64,000 bases of DNA from Acidisoma cellulosilyticum (lineage in GTDB: Bacteria > Pseudomonadota > Alphaproteobacteria > Acetobacterales > Acetobacteraceae), in assembly GCF_020621385.1 (NCBI RefSeq), contig NZ_JAESVA010000002.1, positions 248,001 through 312,000 on the forward strand, read 5' to 3'. The notes beneath the pieces are model-generated. The model saw nothing but the letters and a program-made list of their open reading frames with translations. It ran no database searches and had not been told where the DNA came from. Of this stretch, positions 26,164 to 35,587 are shown one piece after another (within the stretch, counting starts at the first letter, position 1; every line of letters begins with the position of its first letter). The translations under genes were made by a program, and so were the position numbers.

Positions 26164-27567
26164 ATGCGATTTCTCGATAAAATGGCGGGTTTATGGAGCT
26201 TCGGCAAAGAGACTGCGCCGTCGAGGGCGGGCATTGCCTCCGCGGATGTGGCGAGTGACGAAGCCTTGCCGGTGATGACGTCCACATCACAGACGGAAGA
26301 CGAGATCCCTGATGCGGATGCACAGCCGCCGGATGTCTGGGAAACCGATCATTACAGAATAACGCATTACCGTTCGAACCCGCATAGGCTGACAATTGTC
26401 TTTGCCAGTGCCGGCCAGCATGGCATCGGCGCACCGATCGAGGAATTCAAAGGGTCGCTGCTCAAGCTGTCCACGTCGATCGTCTTTGTCATCGACAATA
26501 ACGCGGCCTGGTGCAATCACCCTGATTTCCCGGCAGCCATCGCGATTGTCCAAACGCTTCTCGGCCAATACGAGAATATCGGTGCTCTGGGTGAAAGCAT
26601 GGGGGCATCCTCGGCCATCGTCTTTGCCGAGCTTTGCCCTGACGTCGATCGTATCCTCGCAATCGCGCCGCAATATAGCATCATGGCGCCCTTCATCGAT
26701 TTCGACGAGAGGTTCGCCCGCCTGGGGCAGGAGCATCCCGACCAAAGATATCCGGCCTATTCCTGCCGATCCGCGACATCCAAAGCGCAAATTCTATTCG
26801 GCAATCTGGACTGGAAAGACCTCGTTCATGCCGGCATGTACAAGGTCGACGGTTTTTCCGTCAGCATCGTCGAAGGCGCCGCACATCTGGTCGCCGGCCA
26901 TTTGAAGTCACAGCAAAAGCTCATTCCTGTTCTGAAGCGGTTTCTGGACTATTCGGTGCCTTTTACCGCAAGCGCCGTGCAGTCGATCATCGGCAAGCCC
27001 TTGGCCGATCCTTGCAAGCTCAATGGCGTAGGATTCGTTCATCAATCGCAATGGACCAGAAACTGGCAGGCGGCGGCGCAATCGCCGAAGCGGATCGCCC
27101 CGCCCCCGCGAACCTCGGATCTGGCGCTCGGGCGTCCGACCGATCAAAGTTCCCTGTCCGACCATTCCCGTGGCACGACGACGCAGGAGGATTCGGCCGG
27201 CGCCGTGCAAGGCGTGCTGTCCGGAAGCTATGCCTTCCATACAGCAATGGAAGCCGGTCCCTGGTGGCTTGTCTCGCTGGAGGCCGTATCCAAAATCCAG
27301 GAGGTCCGCATTCATAACCGTTTGGAAAACAGGTTCGTTTGTCATCGTGGCGCGCGATTCGCGATCGACCTCATGGATGCCAGCGGTATCTGGGTCGAGC
27401 ATTTCGTCAAACAGGATGATCTGCTGTTCGGCGGAGCGGATGGCGAGCCTTTCCGCTGGACCCCCGCCAAACCAGTACCGGCACAAAGCCTGCGCATCAG
27501 GCTGTTGGGCCAGGATTTCCTGCATTACGACGCGGTCGAGGTTTTTGGCATCCTGCCTCCCGGCTGA
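26164..27567 (+). CDS. Alpha/beta-hydrolase with C-terminal discoidin-like domain
   Basis: A 467-residue two-part protein. Residues 60-270 look like an alpha/beta hydrolase: LTIVFASAGQHGIG, the nucleophile elbow GALGESMGASSA (Ser in GESMG), and a late His in VEGAAHLVAGH. A proline-rich linker follows. Residues 330-465 resemble an F5/8 type C (discoidin) beta-sandwich: LALGRPTDQSS, AMEAGPWWLVSLE and VRIHNRLENRF. Discoidin domains often bind glycans, and WWxVxLE is typical. No signal peptide is evident, so it may act in the cell or be exported with a non-classical system. The substrate is unknown. Confidence 0.65.
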   Translation: MRFLDKMAGLWSFGKETAPSRAGIASADVASDEALPVMTSTSQTEDEIPDADAQPPDVWETDHYRITHYRSNPHRLTIVFASAGQHGIGAPIEEFKGSLLKLSTSIVFVIDNNAAWCNHPDFPAAIAIVQTLLGQYENIGALGESMGASSAIVFAELCPDVDRILAIAPQYSIMAPFIDFDERFARLGQEHPDQRYPAYSCRSATSKAQILFGNLDWKDLVHAGMYKVDGFSVSIVEGAAHLVAGHLKSQQKLIPVLKRFLDYSVPFTASAVQSIIGKPLADPCKLNGVGFVHQSQWTRNWQAAAQSPKRIAPPPRTSDLALGRPTDQSSLSDHSRGTTTQEDSAGAVQGVLSGSYAFHTAMEAGPWWLVSLEAVSKIQEVRIHNRLENRFVCHRGARFAIDLMDASGIWVEHFVKQDDLLFGGADGEPFRWTPAKPVPAQSLRIRLLGQDFLHYDAVEVFGILPPG

Positions 27568-27569
27568 TA

Positions 27570-28058
27570 TCACCGCCGCGCGCGAAAGAAATCCCGCAGA
27601 ATATCGCCGCATTCCGTCTCACGCACCCCGCCGATGACCTCCGGCGCATGGTGGCAGGAACTGGCGGCGAAGATCCTCGCCCCATGCTCGACCCCGCCAC
27701 CCTTGGGGTCATAGGCACCGAAGACCAGCGTTTTGATCCGAAAGGCGCTGATCGCCGCCGCGCACATCGGGCAAGGTTCTAGCGTCACCACCAGCGTGCA
27801 ATCCGTCAGTCTTGGCGAGGCGCGCAGCCGCGCGGCCTGCCGCAAAGCGAGCAGTTCCGCATGGGCGGACGCGTCATGATCCGCTTCCGTGCGATTGCCG
27901 GCAGCCGCCAGCACCTTGCCCGCCGCATCCAGCACCACGGCGCCGACCGGCACTTCACCACGCGCGGCGGCGGCACGGGCCTGGTCCAAAGCCAGGTCCA
28001 TCGGGGCAGCGGACGGGCCAGCCAGTGGGTCAGCCGGTGGGTCAATCGGCAGGGTCAT
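27570..28058 (-). CDS. tadA: tRNA-specific adenosine deaminase TadA
   Basis: A 162-residue deaminase that makes inosine at the wobble base of tRNA-Arg. Zinc motifs are clear: SAHAELLALRQAA (His, catalytic Glu) and LEPCPMCAAAI (two Cys). The ATG at 28058 was chosen; a Met at 28001 directly before the domain (MDLALDQARAA) is an alternative that drops a Pro/Ala-rich leader. It converges with the hydrolase gene across 2 nt. Confidence 0.9.
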   Translation of the reverse strand: MTLPIDPPADPLAGPSAAPMDLALDQARAAAARGEVPVGAVVLDAAGKVLAAAGNRTEADHDASAHAELLALRQAARLRASPRLTDCTLVVTLEPCPMCAAAISAFRIKTLVFGAYDPKGGGVEHGARIFAASSCHHAPEVIGGVRETECGDILRDFFRARR

Positions 28059-28129
28059 GCGGCTTGATGCCTTCTGGCAGGCGCACCGTCCAGTGGACCG
28101 AAGGCGCCATCTCATGCCATCAGCACAAT

Positions 28130-28522
28130 ATGGCAATACGACCCGACAAACCGAAACCCAGCTCTATCCAGCGCCCGCTCTCCCACGCGATCATGGATCT
28201 GCACCGAGCCTTGATCCAGGCCGAGGCGCGCGCCTACGGCATTGATACCAGCCCTTACCGCCTGCTGCAGTCCGTGATGTCGGACGAGCGCTTCGCCTGG
28301 CTGCGCGCCTTCAGCGACCTCATCGTCGCGATGGATGAGGCCGGCGACCGCGGCGAACTGCCCGACGTCACCGCCCTCGCCCCGTTTCTGGAAACCTTGC
28401 ACGGTCTGGTGGCGCCGGTCAGCGAGGCCGGGCAGCGTGTGACCCTGCTGGCGGTCGATGCACCCGACGTGCAGGTCGCGCAGACGAAGCTGGTGCAAGT
28501 CCTGGCAGGCTTCAGCCAATGA
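28130..28522 (+). CDS. Conserved-looking hypothetical protein
   Basis: A 130-residue, mostly helical protein with no signal or membrane segment. The core (AIMDLHRALIQAEARAYGID and LQSVMSDERFAWLRAFSDLI) looks like a soluble helical bundle. I do not recognise it. It overlaps the PuuD-like gene by 4 nt (ATGA) and so belongs to a unit running to rsmD. An in-frame ATG at 28193 could also serve as start. Confidence 0.6.
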   Translation: MAIRPDKPKPSSIQRPLSHAIMDLHRALIQAEARAYGIDTSPYRLLQSVMSDERFAWLRAFSDLIVAMDEAGDRGELPDVTALAPFLETLHGLVAPVSEAGQRVTLLAVDAPDVQVAQTKLVQVLAGFSQ

Positions 28523-29237
28523 TCGGTGAGCCCCGCCGCCCGCTTGTGGGCATTACGCTGGACAGCGAGGAGCCGGGCGGCTGGTCCCGCTACCCCTGGT
28601 ATGCCCTGCGCCAGAATTACGCCTCCGCCGTGGCCGCGGCCGGCGGCCTGCCGGTGGCACTGCCCCATGATCCGGCGCTGACCGACGAATGGCTGGACCG
28701 GTTGGACGCGCTGATCGTGACCGGCGGCGCCTTCGACATCGACCCGACCATGTATGGCGCGGCCGATACGCATGAGACGGTGACCCTCAAGGCCGGTCGC
28801 ACGGCGGCCGAATTGTCTCTGCTGCGGGGTGCGCTGGCGCGCAACATCCCGGTTCTGGGCATTTGCGGCGGCGAGCAGCTGCTGGCGGTCGCCCTTGGCG
28901 GCACGCTGATTCAGCATATTCCGGACAGCATTTCGGACGCGCTGGCCCATGAGCAGCAGACCCGTCACGATGAGCCCGGCCATAGCGTTGCCGTGACGCC
29001 AGAAAGTCTCCTTGCCCGCATCACCGGCGCGGCCGAGATGACCGTCAATACCTCTCACCATCAGGCGGTGCGGACGGCCGGACCCGGCGTTTTGGTGAAT
29101 GCCATCGCGCCGGACGGTGTCATCGAAGGCATCGAAGATCCGCGCTATCGCTTCTGCCTGGGTGTACAATGGCACCCGGAATTCCATACGGATCCGGGTG
29201 ACGCCCGCATATTCACCGCTCTGATCGAGGCCTGCCG

Positions 29238-29241
<4 letters not shown>
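28519..29241 (+). CDS. Gamma-glutamyl-GABA hydrolase-like protein (PuuD family)
   Basis: A 240-residue class I glutamine-amidotransferase-like hydrolase. The nucleophile is in LGICGGEQLLAV and the His/Glu of the triad in QWHPEFH, with the family motif NTSHHQAV. PuuD cleaves gamma-glutamyl-GABA in the putrescine degradation route, fitting the polyamine importer in the window, but no other puu genes are linked, so the substrate is an inference. It overlaps both neighbours by ATGA. Confidence 0.85.
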
Positions 29242-30071
<830 letters not shown>

Positions 30072-30075
30072 GGCG

Positions 30076-30627
30076 TTGCGGATCATTGCCGGCCGTCTGC
30101 GCGGCCGTCGCTTGACGGCGCCGGACGGTGACGCGACGCGCCCGACTTCCGACCGTGCCCGGCAGGCGCTGTTCGACATGCTGGTGCATAGCCCCTGGGC
30201 GGAGGGCTGTCTGCGGGACGTCCATGTGCTGGACGGTTTCGCCGGTACCGGCGCGCTGGGTCTGGAAGCGCTGTCGCGCGGCGCCGCGCGGGTGACCTTC
30301 ATCGACAACCACCGGCCGGCGCTGGCGGTCCTGCGCATCAATATCGCGGCCTGCAAGGCGGAAGAGGTGACGCGGGTCATCGCGGCCGATGCGCGCAAGC
30401 CGCCGCGCGGTGACGCGGCGGGGCTGGTCTTCCTCGATCCGCCTTACGGCCAGGGCCTGGTGCCGCCCGCATTGACAGGCCTGGCCGCCGCCGGTTGGAT
30501 CGCGCCTGGCGCCCTCATCATCGCCGAAATCGGCGCAGAGGACGCGCTGCCGACCGAGGCGCCGCTCCTCGTTGACCGGCGTTTCGGCGCGGCACGCATC
30601 TGCGTGTGGCAGGCGACTAGCCCGTAG
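30076..30627 (+). CDS. rsmD: 16S rRNA (guanine(966)-N2)-methyltransferase RsmD
   Basis: A 183-residue SAM-dependent methyltransferase: RIIAGRLRGRRLTAPDG at the start, DGFAGTGALGLEALSRGAA as the SAM loop and VFLDPPYGQGL as the catalytic DPPY motif. It methylates G966 of 16S rRNA. The start is a TTG at 30076 directly before the conserved RIIAG. Its 3' end overlaps the convergent Hint gene by 11 nt. Confidence 0.9.
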   Translation: MRIIAGRLRGRRLTAPDGDATRPTSDRARQALFDMLVHSPWAEGCLRDVHVLDGFAGTGALGLEALSRGAARVTFIDNHRPALAVLRINIAACKAEEVTRVIAADARKPPRGDAAGLVFLDPPYGQGLVPPALTGLAAAGWIAPGALIIAEIGAEDALPTEAPLLVDRRFGAARICVWQATSP

Positions 30628-32503
30628 CGCGCTGCGTCAGCACGCGGGCCGCGAGCCGCGCCCTCACCCGCTCGACCTCCGGCCCGGTGACGCGCAGGGG
30701 TGCGAAGGCCAGCGCTTCCATGACGAGCGCACTGTCCTGCAACGCGCCCCCGAAATGCGGATGCAATCTGGTGACTGAACCATCCACGAAGGAGGCGCGA
30801 TCCCCCGTATCAAGATAGCTTTCCGCGGGCAGACCCTCGGCCAGGATCACGGCATGCCTTGCGAGCTCGATATGGAAATAGGTCAAGCGGTCGGTCTTGA
30901 TCTGACGGATTGTCGTTCCGTTGATGAGATATTTGACAGGGATGAGCATGCCGTCCTGAAAGACAGCATGGTCGGGTGAAAGGAACAGGTCGCGCTTTGG
31001 CTCGTTCAGGGCGAAAGCATGAGCGGTAATAAGCACTGGCAGAATGCTCGCTGGCTCCGGATGGCGTCCGCAATCGACATGCCGGTGGCCAATCCAAATC
31101 ACGGGCTGCAACTCGCCATCCGCTGTCCGGACAACATCGTCTATCGCGATCGTTTCAATGGCGACCTCGCCGTGTTCGGTTGCGATATGCGTGCCTGCCG
31201 CGAAGCAGGCGAGACTGGCGACCATGATTTCGGTGCCTAACAGACTATCCCGCGTCAAGGAGAATGTTGCATTGTCATAGTCACCGGCAAGGCTCAGATC
31301 ATAGCTTGCGTTGCCTTCCTTCACGGTCAGAATGCCATCGCTGAAAGAGGCTGTTCCGTTGTTGGCATAGATAACCGATGCCAGATCGATTCCATCCGTC
31401 AGACCGAAGCCGCTAATCGGTGTCGCTGGCATATCCGTGCCACTGACCACAAGGTCAGCCGCGCCTCCGCTGAATACAATACCGCTTTGAACGACGGCGC
31501 CTTGATCCAGGATAGCGGTGCCGCCTGATTTTATCGTGGTATCGATCGCGGTTCCCCCGCTGACAATGAGCGAGCCGCCTGAACTGATCACCGTTCCGAC
31601 TGCGGTTCCTTCACCGACAATGAGCGAGCCCCATACGGATATAACAGTAGATATTGCAGTTCCAGCAGACTTGCCTGAATTGCTGCTTTCGACAATTTCC
31701 GTCGAATCAAAGAGCATAGTATCACTGCTGATGCCGCCGGCCAGATACATAGTGCCGCCACCGTATGTGATAGGGTATAAGCCAGCATCTGAAAAGAAAC
31801 CAAAAACGGCATCGACGCTCGTGCCCCCTGCAAATACGGTCATATCGCCATCACCACCAGATGTTGCGTAGGCAATACCACCGGAGAGCACGGATTCTGA
31901 TCCAGATTGAATAACGCTACCGCTAGTCACCCCGCCGGATTTTACTTCCTCAAAACCGCTGGTATCTGTGTTATCTGCAAATTGGTAGCCAATGTGGGTA
32001 TCAATGGCCGTCCCACCGGATTCGACTATCTCTGTTGCCAGCGTTGCCGGAGAGTCGCGCTCCTCCTGACCGAGATCCGAGCCGCTTGTTTCGCCAAATA
32101 CGATGTCTTCGCCTCCCAAAAGCCCAATCTCTACTGCCGTGCCACCCGCCAGGACTGTCATCGTCGCCGCGCCCAACTCGGCACTGGACGTAACACCGGC
32201 AGCGCTTATATAGCCACCGGACGAGACAATGATTTCTGCTCCAACATCCTGGATCGCTCGTGCTGAGCCGCCGGACGAAATGATATAGGTGCCACCCGCC
32301 GAAACGGTATCAAAGAATGACGATGCACCGCGGTCAATTACCTCGGTCCCCTGTACATCATTGTAAGCGGCAAAAGTGCCTGAGCCTACGAACTCGGTCC
32401 CTCCGGATAGGATTGTGTCGGAGACCACCCAGGCTGCAGGTCCTGTGACTGTCTGGGTGCCATATATATATAATTTCCCGATGTCGTACCTCCGCTGACC
32501 CAT
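30617..32503 (-). CDS. Hint-domain repeat protein, C-terminal part (split from its N-terminus by a frameshift)
   Basis: Up to 628 residues in this frame; it should be read as the continuation of the piece ending at 32386. It holds strand-loop-strand repeats with ISSGG/VLSGG cores like the AIDA autotransporter passenger, and then a C-terminal Hint2 domain starting at CFAAGTHIATEHGEVAIE. The Hint block has VIWIGHRHVDC, FLSPDHAVFQDG and VKYLINGTTIRQI, closely matched by the intact paralogue at 53918-55879. Hint domains are self-processing (Hedgehog/intein) folds; whether this one cleaves is unknown. The upstream end in this frame lacks a start with an RBS, supporting the split interpretation. 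Confidence 0.8.
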   Translation of the reverse strand: MGQRRYDIGKLYIYGTQTVTGPAAWVVSDTILSGGTEFVGSGTFAAYNDVQGTEVIDRGASSFFDTVSAGGTYIISSGGSARAIQDVGAEIIVSSGGYISAAGVTSSAELGAATMTVLAGGTAVEIGLLGGEDIVFGETSGSDLGQEERDSPATLATEIVESGGTAIDTHIGYQFADNTDTSGFEEVKSGGVTSGSVIQSGSESVLSGGIAYATSGGDGDMTVFAGGTSVDAVFGFFSDAGLYPITYGGGTMYLAGGISSDTMLFDSTEIVESSNSGKSAGTAISTVISVWGSLIVGEGTAVGTVISSGGSLIVSGGTAIDTTIKSGGTAILDQGAVVQSGIVFSGGAADLVVSGTDMPATPISGFGLTDGIDLASVIYANNGTASFSDGILTVKEGNASYDLSLAGDYDNATFSLTRDSLLGTEIMVASLACFAAGTHIATEHGEVAIETIAIDDVVRTADGELQPVIWIGHRHVDCGRHPEPASILPVLITAHAFALNEPKRDLFLSPDHAVFQDGMLIPVKYLINGTTIRQIKTDRLTYFHIELARHAVILAEGLPAESYLDTGDRASFVDGSVTRLHPHFGGALQDSALVMEALAFAPLRVTGPEVERVRARLAARVLTQRATG

Positions 32504-33288
32504 TGTACCCCACCGGAGCTGATGACGGTGCCACTTTCAACGCTGTTGCCATACAGCCACATACTGCCGCCGGACAGGACGACCATATCCTGTATCACGG
32601 AGTTGCTTGCACTGATCTCGCTTCCGGAGTCTAAGATCAAGTGCGTTGCGGCCGTCGCCGTCATCTGCGCATCGGCGCCGTCAGACACTGATCCGCCAGA
32701 GGCTTTGCCGCCCAAAATGACAAATTCCGCGGCACTACCTGTTACAATGCTGTTATACGCCGTGCCATTGGAAAGGAGCAAAGTACCTCCTGCGTTTACG
32801 GTCGTGGCAAACGCAGCACCGAAATCTGAGACTTCGACGACACCTCCGGAATTGATGGTGGTCGAGAGCGCAGAAGCGCCTGAACTGACGGCCTCCGTGC
32901 CGCCACCAAAGATCACTGAACCGCTTGTCAGCCCACTCAGAGTTACAAGCTCTTCAGCGCCTGACATGATGCTGTCATCGACGGCATTGCCACCGTCCGT
33001 GACAGCTTGCGCACCGTAGATCGTGCCGCCAGAATCCAGCCCATAATCGAACTCGTTGCCGTCAGACGCGACATCGAGCCCGACGGCTGTCCCACCCGCC
33101 AGTATTTGCGCGATGCCATAGAGACTGACCTCGCCACCGCTGGCATAACCGCCGGAAGAAATGATGACGGCACCCCCGGAATCGCCTGTGGCCAGCGCTG
33201 TGCCGCCGGATAGAACCGTCAGCGTCTCCCCGCTGCCAATCAACAAGCCCGAACTCGTAACGCCAGACGAAATAACGATCCCAGACAT
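32386..33288 (-). CDS. Hint-domain repeat protein, N-terminal part (ends early at a frameshift)
   Basis: A 300-residue product, starting at 33288 with MSGIVISSGVTSSGLLIGSG, as in the intact paralogue (MSDIIVSSGQVVSGLTIGS). It consists of strand-loop-strand repeats with VISSGG/VLSGG cores. The true sequence follows up to GTTSGNYIY; after that the frame runs into APRQSQDLQPG and stops at 32386. In the other frame the repeats resume at YGTQTVTGPAAWV. Removing one AT unit from the tract at 32462-32472 would join both parts into an 889-residue protein. No signal peptide is visible, so the export route is unknown. Confidence 0.75.
   Translation of the reverse strand: MSGIVISSGVTSSGLLIGSGETLTVLSGGTALATGDSGGAVIISSGGYASGGEVSLYGIAQILAGGTAVGLDVASDGNEFDYGLDSGGTIYGAQAVTDGGNAVDDSIMSGAEELVTLSGLTSGSVIFGGGTEAVSSGASALSTTINSGGVVEVSDFGAAFATTVNAGGTLLLSNGTAYNSIVTGSAAEFVILGGKASGGSVSDGADAQMTATAATHLILDSGSEISASNSVIQDMVVLSGGSMWLYGNSVESGTVISSGGVQWVSGGTTSGNYIYMAPRQSQDLQPGWSPTQSYPEGPSS
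32462..32472. repeat. (AT)5.5 dinucleotide tract at the frameshift
   Basis: ATATATATATA lies exactly where the two halves of the Hint gene change frame. With one unit fewer (or two more) the frame is open through the whole gene. Short dinucleotide tracts can slip, so it may be a phase-variation switch; an assembly error is the main alternative. Confidence 0.65.
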
Positions 33289-33768
33289 CGCATGCCACTC
33301 CCGAATAATCACAGAACAAGGCCCCGTCCAGCCCTGCCGAAGACTTGCTCCGAATTAACACCTAGATAGATTCTGCCCGACGCGATTTTTGCGATTATTT
33401 TGATAGGCGCATTCAAGACAGTGTCAGACGAACAACCTAAACCTGAACGTGAAGTTGTCAACGATCCAGAAACGTTTCTGCATACGGATATTGAGAACGA
33501 AATGTTAACTATTTATATACCGCCGCTTAGGCTGAGAATCCTGTCACGATGCCGGTCACTTGAGTTTGCAATCGGGAATCAGGAAAAAAATATGAAGAAG
33601 ATCAATTTTCTTATGATATTGGCCGGTCAGACAAAATCTGACCCAGAGCTAAATTCCGCCTCGGATATTGCGGACAAAAGTAAATTCCCATTGTATTTTT
33701 AGGATTTACTGCACAACTTTCTCTCAATACTTGGCGCCGGCTCTTTACGGACCGGGAACCGTCGCCCT
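33289..33768. other. AT-richer gap between Hint gene and Nudix gene
   Basis: 480 nt without a supported gene. Base composition is clearly more A/T-rich than the flanks. An open frame at 33400-33702 has no recognisable features and an unusual codon pattern, so I leave it out. The promoter of the Hint gene must lie at the left end of this gap. Confidence 0.5.
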
Positions 33769-34403
<635 letters not shown>

Positions 34404-34407
<4 letters not shown>

Positions 34408-35414
34408 TCGGCGGCCTGTGCGCTGACGCCGCCGGCTTCCGGATGCTCAGCCTCGTATTGCCGCGCATAGCGCTTCGCGAGAACCGCGCAGACCATCAAC
34501 TGCATCTGGTGGAAAATGATCAACGGCAGGACGATCAGCCCGACGGTGGAAGCCCCGAACAGCACATTCGCCATCGGCACGCCGGTCGCGGCACTTTTCT
34601 TGGAGCCGCAGAAGACGATGGCGATCTCCTCCGGCCGCTTGAAGCCGAGCGCGCGGGCGCCGAAGGTGGTGATCAGCAGCACCAGCGCCAGCAGGACAGC
34701 GTTGGAGATGATGATCTCGACGAAGCCCGACAGCGGCAGCGTGTGCCACAGCCCGCGCATCACCGCGGCGCTGAAAGCGGTATAGACGACCAGGATGATC
34801 GAGCCGCGATCCGTGTATTTCAGGATATGCTTGTTGCGCGCAGCCCAACCGCCCAGCCAGGGGCGCAACAACTGGCCCGCCAGGAAGGGCAGCAGCAGTT
34901 CGATGAAGATCGAGCCGATCGATTCCAGCCCGCCGCCGCTGCCATGAGTTTTGAGCAGGATGCTCGCCATAATGGGCGTCACGATGACGCCGAGTAGCGT
35001 CGAAAAGGTCGCCGAGCAGATGGCGGCCGGGACATTGCCGTGCGCGATGGAGGTGAAGGCGATGGAGGACTGCACGGTGGAGGGCAACAGGCAGATATAA
35101 AGCAGCCCCATGAGCAGAGCCGGGGTCATGAGATGCGGAAATAGCGCCTGAAACCCGAAGCCCAGCAGCGGAAACAGCACGAAGGTCGAGGCCAGGATCG
35201 TCAGATGCAGCCGCCAATGGCCGAGGCCGGCGACCACCGCCTCCCGCGACAGCCTTGCCCCCTGCATGAAGAACATCACGGCGATGGCCAGCGTCGTCAG
35301 CCAGCCGAAAATCCTCGCCCCTTCCCCGTAGCAGGGGACGAAGGACGCGAAGATAACCGTGGCGACGATACTCAGCGTGAAGGCGTCGGGCAGAAAAGTC
35401 ATAATCTTGCGCAT
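34404..35414 (-). CDS. Bile acid:sodium symporter-like transporter (SBF-like, YfeH type)
   Basis: A 336-residue membrane protein with about ten helices. The start MRKIMTFLPDAFTLSIVATV and internal CLLPSTVQSSIAFTSIAHGN and IVFCGSKKSAATGVPMANVL are typical of the SBF-like/YfeH branch of the BASS superfamily. Its substrate is not known. I chose the ATG at 35414; an upstream start at 35465 would add a Ser/Arg-rich leader. It is co-transcribed with the Nudix gene. Confidence 0.85.
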
Positions 35415-35587
35415 GACACGCACTCTAGTCGCGTGAGACGACAGAGGTGAAGCCGTCTCGGCCATACAGAGCCGTTTCGGCGGTCGAAGGCTGGCATGCA
35501 GTACCGCTCGGTCTTGGCCGATGCGCCGCTTGCTGCCAGCCCTCTACCGGATTAATGTTGCAGGATCAAAAGCGTAGGGTGAGAACC

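Noticed and set aside
33400-33702. A 100-codon open frame in the AT-rich gap
   Set aside because: It has no recognisable features, a weak start and codon use unlike its neighbours.
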